Assembly: GCF_014334015.1 (NCBI RefSeq)
Contig: NZ_CP060488.1
Location: 1,694,501 to 1,758,500 of the forward strand
Length of the DNA: 64,000 nt
From: Bacteroides sp. M10
GTDB lineage: Bacteria > Bacteroidota > Bacteroidia > Bacteroidales > Bacteroidaceae
Direction of reading: 5' to 3'
Part shown: positions 17,540 through 25,997 of the stretch, in pieces
Position numbering within the stretch: the stretch's first letter is position 1
How the letters are laid out: the number at the start of each line of letters is the position of its first letter
Notes under the pieces: generated by a model
The model's input: only the letters and a program-made list of their open reading frames with translations
What the model was told of the DNA's origin: nothing
Database searches by the model: none
Program-made: the position numbers and the translations under genes

Positions 17540-17585
17540 TAAAGATACAAAAAAGGCAACTAATTCGCAATGAAGTAGTTGCCTT
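17540..17585 (-). terminator. Read-in terminator and promoter at the right end of element B
   Basis: Same module as in element A: arms 17553-17562 and 17576-17585, then a T run and TATCTTTA (17540-17547) on the minus strand. The rest of the gap up to 17742 shows no gene I can support. Confidence 0.6.
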
Positions 17586-17742
17586 TAATTTTATTATTTT
17601 AGGAATATCCCTATCTACACTTACGGATTTTTCGGAGTTAAGAATATAAAACGAATGGATAAAAAATCTTACTACAGTATATTTCTTGCATTTTTAAACT
17701 TCATTTACCCTCCCCTTATTTTTCCCATCATGAAAAGACTTG

Positions 17743-20700
17743 TTATCTATAATCTTTTGGCAACATTCCGAATTTCTCTTTAAAACATTTTGCAAAATGG
17801 GAAGAAGAAACAAAGCCTAACCGTTCTGCAGCTTCAGCTATTCGAACACCATTTGCTATTAATTCAGCTGCTTTGTTTAAGCGGAAATTCTTAACATAGT
17901 TATTAGGAGGCATACCAAACAAACTTTTCATCTTCCGGTAAAGATTAGAATGACTCATATTCATTTGATCTGCCAATGTTTCAATTGAATAATTTTCATT
18001 AACAACCTGCTCCAATAAAATTGCATTGATCTTGTCTATAAATTCTACATCTTTTTGAGAAATGGCAAAATCCGAAAGTGAAGAGGATGAACCAATTGTG
18101 ATGTCCGTCATCTGTTTATGAAACGCCAATCGCAGTTTTAATAAATTCTCGATCTGTTTATGGAGCTGCTTAATAGAAAACGGTTTCTCTAGATATACAT
18201 CAGCACCACTTTCAAGTCCTTCCACTTTAGATTCCAATGTCGTTTTTGCAGTCAGCAAAACAACAGGAATATGAGAATAAGCCATATCGGATTTTACATG
18301 ATTACAAAGTTCAAGTCCATCCATTTCAGGCATCATAATATCACTGACAATAACATCTACACCCTGGTGTGCAAGTATTTCCAGTGCTTCTTTTCCATTA
18401 CCGGCACGTATCACCTTGAACCAAACACTTAAAGCTTCTCGAGTTAAATTTAACAATTCAATATTATCCTCCACCAATAAAACTGTGAATTTCCTATTAC
18501 CGAATTCAGAAACAGAAGTCACTTCTTCTCCAACACCTACAACATCCGTTTCAGTCAATCCATCAGATGCATCTTCCGTTTCTACAACTCCCAATGGTAA
18601 AGACAACACAAATGAAGCCCCCTCCTCGGAATTATTTTCCAGAAACAAATTCCCATGATGGGCTTCTGCCAAGGATCTTGCAAATGCCAAACCAATTCCG
18701 GTACCCTTAGATGATGCCACCGGATCGTCAGGCAGTTGATAAAAAGCTTGAAATATTTTATCGTGTTGGTCCTCCGGGATGCCGGGGCCATCATCAGTAA
18801 CCACTATCCTCACTTCGTCATCTACTGATAATACTTTCAATTCAATCCTGGATTTCGCATATTTCATCGCATTTCCCATCAGATTTACGAGAATCTTACT
18901 TATCTTCTCCGAATCAATCATCGTATTAATTTCTTCACGAGGCAAGCAAAGATGTAATGTCAGTCCTCTCAACTCAGCAGAACCGCTGAATTGATTAAAA
19001 ATATCACTTACCAATGCATTAACATTGCATTTCCTCAAATTCAACTGCAAAGCACTACTTTCCAACTTCTGAAAATCAAGTAACTGATTGATGATTCCCA
19101 ATAGATAATCTACATTCTTTTCTATCACAGAAATATACTTGTTCTCTTTCCCTTTGATTTCCTCTTCTCTCAATTTCTCCAACGGCAAACGAATCAAACT
19201 TAGCGGAGTACGTATTTCATGTACCAGATTAATAAAAAAATTGATTTTCGATTTATACATTTCTTTTTCTTTGGTAGTCTGATACTCCTCCATCCGACGT
19301 TTATACTTACGCCTGACATACAAATTCCAACGCCAACCAAGAAATACGATGACGGCAAGTAACAACAATGCATATACGACATAAGCAATAGTAGTCCGCC
19401 ACCAGGGAGGAGTAACCACAATCCATAAAGAAATTGCCTTTTCATTCCAATAATGGTCATTATTCGAACCACGAACCAAAAACTCATACTCCCCCGGAGG
19501 AAGATTGGTATAGGAAGCCGTATTATTAGAAGAGTTGTTAATCCATTCCTTATCTACTCCGTTCAAAATATACGCATAACGGTTTCTAAGAGGATCTTCA
19601 TAGCTAAGTGTCGCAAAACGGATGGTAAGACTGTTATTCTTATAAGGTAATCTTATCTTATCAACTGTATAAAAAGGCTTATCCAGCTGGAGCAGCCGCC
19701 TCACTTCCCGCTCATTATTCAAATTAGGAAAACTGATATCCATAACATAAACAGGAGGAAGGTAGGTGTTATCTGCAAATTCTTTCGGTTCAAAAACATT
19801 AAAGCCGTTCACTCCTCCAAAATACAACTTCCCCGTCGATGAAGCCAATGAAGATTGCGCCGTGAACTGATTCCCCTGCAAACCGTCATTTATAGTAAAA
19901 AGCCGGTTCTCATTCTTATTTATCGGATTAAACTGATATAACCCGGAATTACAGGAAATCCAAAAATTACCTGCCTGATCCTGCTCTATCGAATAAATAA
20001 CCTTATCCGGCAACCAGACATTTTCCGGATCAAAATCAACAAAAGTTTCTGTTTCTTTGGAAAAAGAGCATAATCCTCCACCATTGGTCCCAAACCACAT
20101 CGTACCTTTCCTATCTTCAAATAATGTTATCACAGAGTTACTCGTAATAGTAGTCAGGTCCTCCCGGATATGTTCAAAATGCTTCCACTCTTCACCAACT
20201 GTATTATAACAGAAAACGCCACGATTTGAGGTCGCAATCCAAAGATTATTGTACATATCCTCATAGATATCAGTTACAGAAGCCATAGCACCGACATTAA
20301 TCACAGTTATAAAATTATCCGATTGCGGATTATAGCGACATAATCCCCAGCTTGTTCCGATAAAGATTTCTCCTTTACGGTCTTTAAAAAGGCTTAGTAC
20401 ATCATTACTGCAAAGCGTATTCGGGATATTACGGGAATAAGTATAACTTTTAATATTCCCGGTTTTCAGATTCAACACATGCAATCCTTCAGCATAAGTT
20501 CCCACCCAAAGATTATCGCCCTCCAACAACAAGCTACGTATATCGTATCTTATATTCGATTTCTTCAAAGAATACTCATAAAAAGAATGAGTTTGTGAAT
20601 TGAAAAACCACAATCCATTCCGGGTTCCCACCCAAACATTCTTCTCCCGATCTTCACAGAAAGGTCCTATCCCCCTATCTGCTTTTTCCATCCCCGTCAA

Positions 20701-21723
20701 AGACAGGGAATAAGTAGAAAAACGCTTCGACTGTTTAGACATATAATTTATTCCGCCGGAATTAGTCATTACCCAAAGCGTGCCTTCATTATCCCACATC
20801 ATCGCGTGTACAGTCGGATCACTCAAAGTCCATAAACCAAACGGAGAGTCTCCCCTACGAAATGTTTTACGCTCACGGTCAAACAAATAAACGCCATCGT
20901 CCGTACCAACCAGCATTTCTTTCTCGCTATAGTCCATCAGACAAAGAATAGAACTGAAACTCTCTGCAGATGTATCATATATTTTTAATTCCCGACTTCC
21001 TTCCTGATAACACCCTAACGAATTCGTCCCCACGCCACACCAAATCTCATGTTCAATACTATGGAGACAGTTAATCATTTGATTGCCAATACTCAATTCG
21101 GATGAAACCGGATAGTTCTGCAGAAAAGTTCCCTCTTCATCAAAGCAAAGTAACCCCTCTTGCATAGAAGAAACATAGACAAGAGAATCCGTACCCTGGC
21201 AAATATCCCAGGCAAAAAAAGTCCGAATACTATTTTGAGTCAAAACATCTTTTGCCGGATCATAAATAAAGATGCCTTGCCCCAAGGTAGCGATCCAGAT
21301 CAAGCCATTTTTCGTTTTTACAATTTTCTTGACTTCGCAACTAATAAACACTCCATATTTGGTTGTCTTATCAAAATACAAGAAATGATCGTCAGAGCGA
21401 TCATAAATGTATAGTCCGGAACTTGTTCCTATCCAAAGGTCTTCACCCTCTTCCATCAGAGAACTGACAAAGTTGTTCCCTAAAGAATATTTGTCATTTA
21501 AAACATTCCGATAAATTTTATTTCCGCTACCATAATAGCAGTTCAGCCCGTTACTTGTCCCTATCCATAAAAAGCCATAGCTATCTTGAATTGCACACCA
21601 GGTTGTGTTATGAGACAGCCCGTTTTCTACCTGATATTTCTTAAAGGAAAACTCGGCAGATGCCATTAATGGCTCAATACAAAGAGTAATAAAACTGATA
21701 AATGCTATTATTGACTTTTTCAT
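17743..21723 (-). CDS. Hybrid two-component system regulator (HTCS)
   Basis: 1326 aa, one-protein sensor and activator controlling a PUL. Signal peptide (MKKSIIAFISFITLCIEPLM). Periplasmic two-propeller sensor of Reg_prop repeats, about 25-690 (SYGFLWIGTSNGLNCY, GTMWFGTNGGGLCSF), then a Y_Y_Y domain (about 700-765). Membrane helix about 775-797 (IAYVVYALLLLAVIVFLGW). HisKA with phospho-His in INLVHEIRTPLSL (about 837), HATPase with N box LVNLMGNAMKYAKS and VTDDGPGIPEDQHDK. Receiver domain with phospho-Asp in VIVSDIMMPEMDG (about 1124). AraC-type HTH_18 at the end (SIETLADQMNMSHSNLYRKM). It sits just downstream of PUL1 on the same strand with its own promoter, so PUL1 is its probable target. 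Confidence 0.96.
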   Translation of the reverse strand: MKKSIIAFISFITLCIEPLMASAEFSFKKYQVENGLSHNTTWCAIQDSYGFLWIGTSNGLNCYYGSGNKIYRNVLNDKYSLGNNFVSSLMEEGEDLWIGTSSGLYIYDRSDDHFLYFDKTTKYGVFISCEVKKIVKTKNGLIWIATLGQGIFIYDPAKDVLTQNSIRTFFAWDICQGTDSLVYVSSMQEGLLCFDEEGTFLQNYPVSSELSIGNQMINCLHSIEHEIWCGVGTNSLGCYQEGSRELKIYDTSAESFSSILCLMDYSEKEMLVGTDDGVYLFDRERKTFRRGDSPFGLWTLSDPTVHAMMWDNEGTLWVMTNSGGINYMSKQSKRFSTYSLSLTGMEKADRGIGPFCEDREKNVWVGTRNGLWFFNSQTHSFYEYSLKKSNIRYDIRSLLLEGDNLWVGTYAEGLHVLNLKTGNIKSYTYSRNIPNTLCSNDVLSLFKDRKGEIFIGTSWGLCRYNPQSDNFITVINVGAMASVTDIYEDMYNNLWIATSNRGVFCYNTVGEEWKHFEHIREDLTTITSNSVITLFEDRKGTMWFGTNGGGLCSFSKETETFVDFDPENVWLPDKVIYSIEQDQAGNFWISCNSGLYQFNPINKNENRLFTINDGLQGNQFTAQSSLASSTGKLYFGGVNGFNVFEPKEFADNTYLPPVYVMDISFPNLNNEREVRRLLQLDKPFYTVDKIRLPYKNNSLTIRFATLSYEDPLRNRYAYILNGVDKEWINNSSNNTASYTNLPPGEYEFLVRGSNNDHYWNEKAISLWIVVTPPWWRTTIAYVVYALLLLAVIVFLGWRWNLYVRRKYKRRMEEYQTTKEKEMYKSKINFFINLVHEIRTPLSLIRLPLEKLREEEIKGKENKYISVIEKNVDYLLGIINQLLDFQKLESSALQLNLRKCNVNALVSDIFNQFSGSAELRGLTLHLCLPREEINTMIDSEKISKILVNLMGNAMKYAKSRIELKVLSVDDEVRIVVTDDGPGIPEDQHDKIFQAFYQLPDDPVASSKGTGIGLAFARSLAEAHHGNLFLENNSEEGASFVLSLPLGVVETEDASDGLTETDVVGVGEEVTSVSEFGNRKFTVLLVEDNIELLNLTREALSVWFKVIRAGNGKEALEILAHQGVDVIVSDIMMPEMDGLELCNHVKSDMAYSHIPVVLLTAKTTLESKVEGLESGADVYLEKPFSIKQLHKQIENLLKLRLAFHKQMTDITIGSSSSLSDFAISQKDVEFIDKINAILLEQVVNENYSIETLADQMNMSHSNLYRKMKSLFGMPPNNYVKNFRLNKAAELIANGVRIAEAAERLGFVSSSHFAKCFKEKFGMLPKDYR

Positions 21724-21751
21724 ATTATATACCCATGTCGATTCAGTGAGC

Positions 21752-21783
21752 CAAATATAGCTATTTTAGTAACCTAAGCCAAA
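21752..21783 (-). promoter_or_regulatory. Promoter of the HTCS gene
   Basis: Minus strand: TTTG (21780-21783), 20 nt, TATATTTG (21752-21759), a perfect Bacteroides promoter, 28 bp before the HTCS start codon. This gives the sensor expression independent of PUL1. Confidence 0.7.
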
Positions 21784-21821
21784 TCTCAAATTTATTTTCA
21801 TTTGGAGAATAGATAAAAGCA

Positions 21822-21862
21822 ACACAGATAACGTCTGTTTATATCATCGACGTTATCTGTGT
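21822..21862 (-). terminator. Terminator after the PUL1 operon
   Basis: Perfect 14-bp arms (ACACAGATAACGTC at 21822-21835, complement at 21849-21862, 13-nt loop), followed on the minus strand by a T-rich stretch. It is 38 bp after the GDPD stop and before the HTCS promoter. Confidence 0.7.
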
Positions 21863-21899
21863 GCCAAACAATACATTTTACCTCATTCTCTTCAGACGA

Positions 21900-22802
21900 T
21901 TAATCATGCAATCCCTTTTTTCTCAAATAATCCAGCATGAATCCCGGACGATCAGTCTGGAGAATCCGTGCCCCTAGCTCTTCAATCAGATATCCATAGT
22001 TTCCATCCGGATCTTTTAAAGCCTGATCGTCTTCATGCCCTCCCGCAAGAGAAGCCCACAACGTATTGTACCAGATCCGACTCTTTCCCAGAATAATCGA
22101 TTTCACTTTTCGAGGCAAAGGGCTGGAAGAATCCGAATAAACCAATTCGAAGGCAGCAGGATGCAGCTGTGTCATATAGTCCCTGACCTTCTTTTCACCA
22201 TCTTTTCCGTCAAGTCCTATCACCGGTATGTAAATCACTTTATCCAGATAATCGCCAAACTCACGTTTGACAGTTTCCACCGGCTGGCTTCCTTTCATTA
22301 TCACCAAACTGGCAGTTCCGGTTTTCTCGAGTACAGCGTATACCTCGTCAAACACAGAATACGCCTTATCCAAGTTAAACATAATCTGACCTTTGCCTGC
22401 CAGCAATGCCTCTTCCAATGTTGGAACAGTATGTTCCGTCAGATTTCCATCCTTATCTTTCAGTTTCAACTTCTTGATTTCTGCCAATGTATAATCTTTA
22501 ATCAATCCTTTACCATTGGTTGTCCGGTCTACACGGTCATCGTGCATCAATATTAATTGTCCGTCTTTAGTCTTGTGAATATCAATCTCCACAATATCCA
22601 CTCCCATTTGTATGGCACTATCAATTGCCGCTACGGAATTTTCCGGTGCACTCCGCCAGTTCCCCCGGTGTGCCACGACTAACACCTGCTCGGACTTCGG
22701 ATCTAAAAATGCCTTACGGATCGTTTCTCCCCGTTGTGCAAACAATATAAAAGGTTGCAAACAACAGAATATCCCTAACCATATCAGTTTATAGTTTTTC
22801 AT
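21900..22802 (-). CDS. Glycerophosphodiester phosphodiesterase, periplasmic (PUL1)
   Basis: About 300 aa. Signal peptide MKNYKLIWLGIFCCLQPFIL ending FAQ; a Met two codons earlier (22808) is possible. Hydrolyses glycerophosphodiesters to glycerol-3-phosphate and an alcohol. GDPD motifs are complete: VVAHRGNWRSAPENS (catalytic His, Arg, Glu), VDIVEIDIHKTKDG (metal-binding Glu, Asp) and LMHDDRVDRTTNGKG (second catalytic His). Last gene of the PUL1 operon, 27 bp after the fimbrillin/beta-helix gene. Its counterpart in PUL2 begins at 63651. It lacks the PKD domain of the other GDPD of the locus, so the two may act at different places or on different diesters. Confidence 0.93.
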   Translation of the reverse strand: MKNYKLIWLGIFCCLQPFILFAQRGETIRKAFLDPKSEQVLVVAHRGNWRSAPENSVAAIDSAIQMGVDIVEIDIHKTKDGQLILMHDDRVDRTTNGKGLIKDYTLAEIKKLKLKDKDGNLTEHTVPTLEEALLAGKGQIMFNLDKAYSVFDEVYAVLEKTGTASLVIMKGSQPVETVKREFGDYLDKVIYIPVIGLDGKDGEKKVRDYMTQLHPAAFELVYSDSSSPLPRKVKSIILGKSRIWYNTLWASLAGGHEDDQALKDPDGNYGYLIEELGARILQTDRPGFMLDYLRKKGLHD

Positions 22803-22829
22803 TGTCATTCGTTTAAATAAATTGTATCA

Positions 22830-25058
22830 TTATTCTTGATAAGCTCCCGGCCACATCGCATTTTTATCACGCGGATTACCCAACTGGTCAGTGGAAAAAG
22901 CATCCATCTCTTCCAACCATTTTCCAAACTCCTCACCTAAATTCTGGAAAGGACAACTATCCGGTTTAAAGTCGGTTGTGATCGCATTCTTAACAGCGTC
23001 GGCAGCAGTCCGGGTAAACTCATTCACATTCCCGTCCCAAGTATAGACAGAACGATTGGCATCCCATACGACATTTAAAGAGCTAATCGTACTGTTATAC
23101 TTATCAAATTCTGATGTTGTAAACTTGTTGGTTGATGCAGGCATGATCGTACCGCCCATCAGATTATACCCTTTGGATGTCAAATGGCGAGTATCATCAC
23201 CAGACATTTCAACAACCGGATTAGCTGCATTTTTATTCAGGATGATATTATTCATCAAGAATGATTGCCGGGCCGGCCAGGATTCACAACGAATAACAGC
23301 CCCGCTATTTTGAGCACCATCCTCGATAATGGTAGAGTTTACAATCAACATACTCCCCGCGCCGTTAATGGTTCCATCTCTACCACTATTATTGGTAACA
23401 GTTGTATTATTCATACATAAATGACCGTTTGACATTTGAATAGCATAACCGAACTGTCCGCCTTCATTGCCTGTAATGGAGCAATTATTCATAAAAAGAA
23501 TACTCCCACTGTCATTGACGCGAATTGCGCCTCCACGCGAAGATGCCTTGTTGTTTCTCAACTGCACATGATTTAGTTTGGCTGTCCCCTTATACATGAA
23601 TATACCGGAACCACCAGCCTCACCTGAACCATTTACTCCCGCATTATAGCACTTTTCAATGATACAATGATTCAACTGTAATGTTGCATTGCCACTGCTA
23701 CCATTCGCAATCAGGAATCCACCGCTATAGCCATTTATTTTCTCATTGGGATGATAACCGCAAGAGAACGTACAACCTTCAAATGTAATATCTATCTGGT
23801 TTCCTAATGTAAACAAGGAATAATCACCCGCATCCGCAATGCCGTTATTATTTGCATCTCCTGTGAAAGTAGTCAGATACCGGACAGGATCACGCTTGCT
23901 TAAATCCTTCCGGGTACTTTGAGGATCATATCCACCCACAACCTTTATTTCGACTTGTTTGCTATATCCGCTATACTCTATTTTCAGACCGGCTTCCTGA
24001 TCTGCTATCAAATAGGTACCGCCTGCCACATAGATATTCTTACCATCCAATTTCTTAGCATTCGCAGTCGTGATCGCACTGTTAGTGTTAGTTCTCAATA
24101 AATTGCGTAACCCGTCTACTCCCATTGCATTATCCCAATCCATACCGGTAGCATTCCCTGTAGCATGCTCTTTCACATAATAAGCGTCCAATTGCAATTC
24201 CGTTGCATCTCCCCCATTGATTGTACCAGTCTCCCATGGAGTGACAATCGGCTCACTCAATCTAATGACCGAACCTTCTACTTTCAAAGTAAATTCATAA
24301 CAAAATCCGGCCTTTATTGCAGGAATGCCCGGCAATACCAGATCTTCCCCCTTGTAATTTAAAGAAACGAAAGTACTATTAGGATTTGCAGCTCCCGGAG
24401 CTACGATCGCCGTATATTTACATCCGCTTTGTCCGGCTTTCCCTCCTTCAGGAATGGTGACATACGGTGAAACAAGTGCAGTTCCCGATGAAACATTTCC
24501 GTCCGTATATCCCTGATAGGAACCGATTTTAACTCCTAGAGCTTTACTTTGTGAGTCTATATCGTCCAATGTCATGATAACTTTCGCCATTCTCCGGTTC
24601 ATATTCAGATGAAGGACACCTGATCCCTCATTCATAGCATCTTCTACTGTGCAAGTCATGTAGTCTGCGCTCGCCAGATTTTCCAAACTCTGCTGATTAA
24701 TAGGAAGAGAGAAGTTGGCTACGCTTGTTCCTTCAGTCACCGGATAAAAGGCAGAATAAGTAACAGGTTCATTTCCCCACCTAAGATAATAGTTATCCGT
24801 AGGAGCCCATTGCCCTCCAGACAACATATAAGTCACACTACCATCTTCGCAACTCAACAGAATCTGGTCTCCATTATTAAATTGCATTTGCTGTTCATTT
24901 GTTCCTGTAGGATTACTACGGGTATATGCAGCATCAATAACAGCATTGATCTTGATTGCACCGGAGTCTTCATTGAACACGGCTATCTCTTTATCCGTAT
25001 CACAAGCTGCCATACCCGTTAATATACATGCAGCCAATATATGTTTAGTAATTTTCAT
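22830..25058 (-). CDS. Lipoprotein: fimbrillin-like N-terminus fused to right-handed beta-helix (PUL1)
   Basis: 742 aa. Lipobox in TGMAACDTDKEIAV. Residues about 30-280 resemble fimbrillin-family adhesins (SRSNP-type start YTRSNPTGTNEQQMQFNNGD, YYLRWGNEPVTYSAFYPVTE, KVIMTLDDIDSQSKALGV). Residues about 300-740 form a parallel beta-helix: repeated strand turns such as ITFEGCTFSCGYHPNEK, LQLNHCIIEKCYNAG and FMNNCSITGNEGGQFGY. The C-terminal tail is DQLGNPRDKNAMWPGAYQE, a variant of the tail of the beta-helix-only neighbour. Probably surface exposed and involved in binding or presenting the PUL ligand; I see no clear catalytic site. The ortholog in PUL2 is 61448-63598. Confidence 0.82.
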   Translation of the reverse strand: MKITKHILAACILTGMAACDTDKEIAVFNEDSGAIKINAVIDAAYTRSNPTGTNEQQMQFNNGDQILLSCEDGSVTYMLSGGQWAPTDNYYLRWGNEPVTYSAFYPVTEGTSVANFSLPINQQSLENLASADYMTCTVEDAMNEGSGVLHLNMNRRMAKVIMTLDDIDSQSKALGVKIGSYQGYTDGNVSSGTALVSPYVTIPEGGKAGQSGCKYTAIVAPGAANPNSTFVSLNYKGEDLVLPGIPAIKAGFCYEFTLKVEGSVIRLSEPIVTPWETGTINGGDATELQLDAYYVKEHATGNATGMDWDNAMGVDGLRNLLRTNTNSAITTANAKKLDGKNIYVAGGTYLIADQEAGLKIEYSGYSKQVEIKVVGGYDPQSTRKDLSKRDPVRYLTTFTGDANNNGIADAGDYSLFTLGNQIDITFEGCTFSCGYHPNEKINGYSGGFLIANGSSGNATLQLNHCIIEKCYNAGVNGSGEAGGSGIFMYKGTAKLNHVQLRNNKASSRGGAIRVNDSGSILFMNNCSITGNEGGQFGYAIQMSNGHLCMNNTTVTNNSGRDGTINGAGSMLIVNSTIIEDGAQNSGAVIRCESWPARQSFLMNNIILNKNAANPVVEMSGDDTRHLTSKGYNLMGGTIMPASTNKFTTSEFDKYNSTISSLNVVWDANRSVYTWDGNVNEFTRTAADAVKNAITTDFKPDSCPFQNLGEEFGKWLEEMDAFSTDQLGNPRDKNAMWPGAYQE

Positions 25059-25075
25059 AACTCATCTCCTCCTTT

Positions 25076-25975
25076 TTATTTCTGATCGATAATCTGACCG
25101 GTTGCCCGATATTTCATTTGCATGGTAGCCAACCGTGCCGTTTCATTTACATTCAGTGTCAGCGTATGCTCTACTCCCTTTTGCAACTCAATGGGCTCTT
25201 CGGCAGTCCATATATACAATTTTCCGTCATAACTGAAATTGACAGAAAAGCCTTCTATTATTGTTTGCGGGAGAAGAATGCATTCATACCCATCCGTACC
25301 CTTATAGGGGGCGATAGTTGTAGCTACGGCATCTTCCCGTGGAATGACTACCGGTTCCGGCACTGACAAATCACAAATACCACCCGCTATTGTACCATTT
25401 ACAGCCATATCGCCCAGTTTACTGATCGCCGCATCTTCCATACCATTATTTACCGTCACTTTTATAATCAGCTTGCTCATGGCATGATCCAAAGTAACTT
25501 TCAATCTACCATCTGCGGTGAGATCCTGTTTCGGATCAACCATTGATTTAGTCAACAGGAAATCAGAAGCAATCACATTTTCTTCAGTAGTTTGGTTGCT
25601 TTGTATGTTGATAGCTAACGGAGTGTCTAAACTAGCTTCCGAAATGTAAGGAGCATACGCCACTACTGTTACCGGAGTTCTTGCATTATCCCAAAGCATT
25701 TGTTGCCCGTCCGCCGTATTCCAGTCATTATTAGATTTTACCATTTGCGAATTATAATCATAAGCAATGTTTTCACTGTTATGAATGATCAGTCCGAAAC
25801 TCTCCAGATTACTTGCATCATATCCGGCACGTGACACAGGAGCCTTCACTTCTGTTACAACACGGATTATATGATCTTCGGGGAAGTTGCCGGTCGGCTG
25901 CGTCCCGTCTTCAATGTTTGAACAGCCTGTCAGACTAATGACCAAAGCGGTCATTATATAAAATTTGTTTTTCAT
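25076..25975 (-). CDS. Fimbrillin-family lipoprotein (PUL1)
   Basis: About 299 aa. Start chosen at MKNKFYIMTALVISLTGCSN, which gives a proper lipoprotein signal with Cys at 18; the frame is open 15 codons further. The body resembles Mfa/FimA-like fimbrillins: HIIRVVTEVKAPVSRAGYDA, WDNARTPVTVVAYAPYISE, LKVTLDHAMSKLIIKVTVN and a C-terminal YDGKLYIWTAEEPIELQKGV followed by HTLTLNV. Such domains form surface appendages or act as PUL-encoded glycan-binding lipoproteins. It starts 22 bp after the beta-helix gene and ends 17 bp before the fusion protein gene, so all three are co-transcribed and probably co-displayed. Confidence 0.83.
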   Translation of the reverse strand: MKNKFYIMTALVISLTGCSNIEDGTQPTGNFPEDHIIRVVTEVKAPVSRAGYDASNLESFGLIIHNSENIAYDYNSQMVKSNNDWNTADGQQMLWDNARTPVTVVAYAPYISEASLDTPLAINIQSNQTTEENVIASDFLLTKSMVDPKQDLTADGRLKVTLDHAMSKLIIKVTVNNGMEDAAISKLGDMAVNGTIAGGICDLSVPEPVVIPREDAVATTIAPYKGTDGYECILLPQTIIEGFSVNFSYDGKLYIWTAEEPIELQKGVEHTLTLNVNETARLATMQMKYRATGQIIDQK

Positions 25976-25997
25976 ATCACAATTACTTTTTAAAGAT

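Larger units (their letters stand above)
16269..17611 (-). mobile_element. IS630-family insertion sequence B
   Basis: 1343 bp between GGGATATTC (16269) and GAATATCCC (ending 17611), flanked by direct repeats TATCTA (16263-16268, 17612-17617). Contains two overlapping frames joined by a -1 slippery site. A left-end hairpin (16305-16314 with 16331-16340) occupies the place of the hairpin in element A. The right end is nearly identical to that of element A for about 120 bp. Confidence 0.85.

Noticed and set aside
16201..17745. A plus-strand reading frame re-formed across the target site if element B is removed
   Set aside because: About 75 open codons starting MFIRRKTFKNAAN can be read, but they match no family I know and the 3' part is antisense to the HTCS gene. 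I could not support a disrupted gene.
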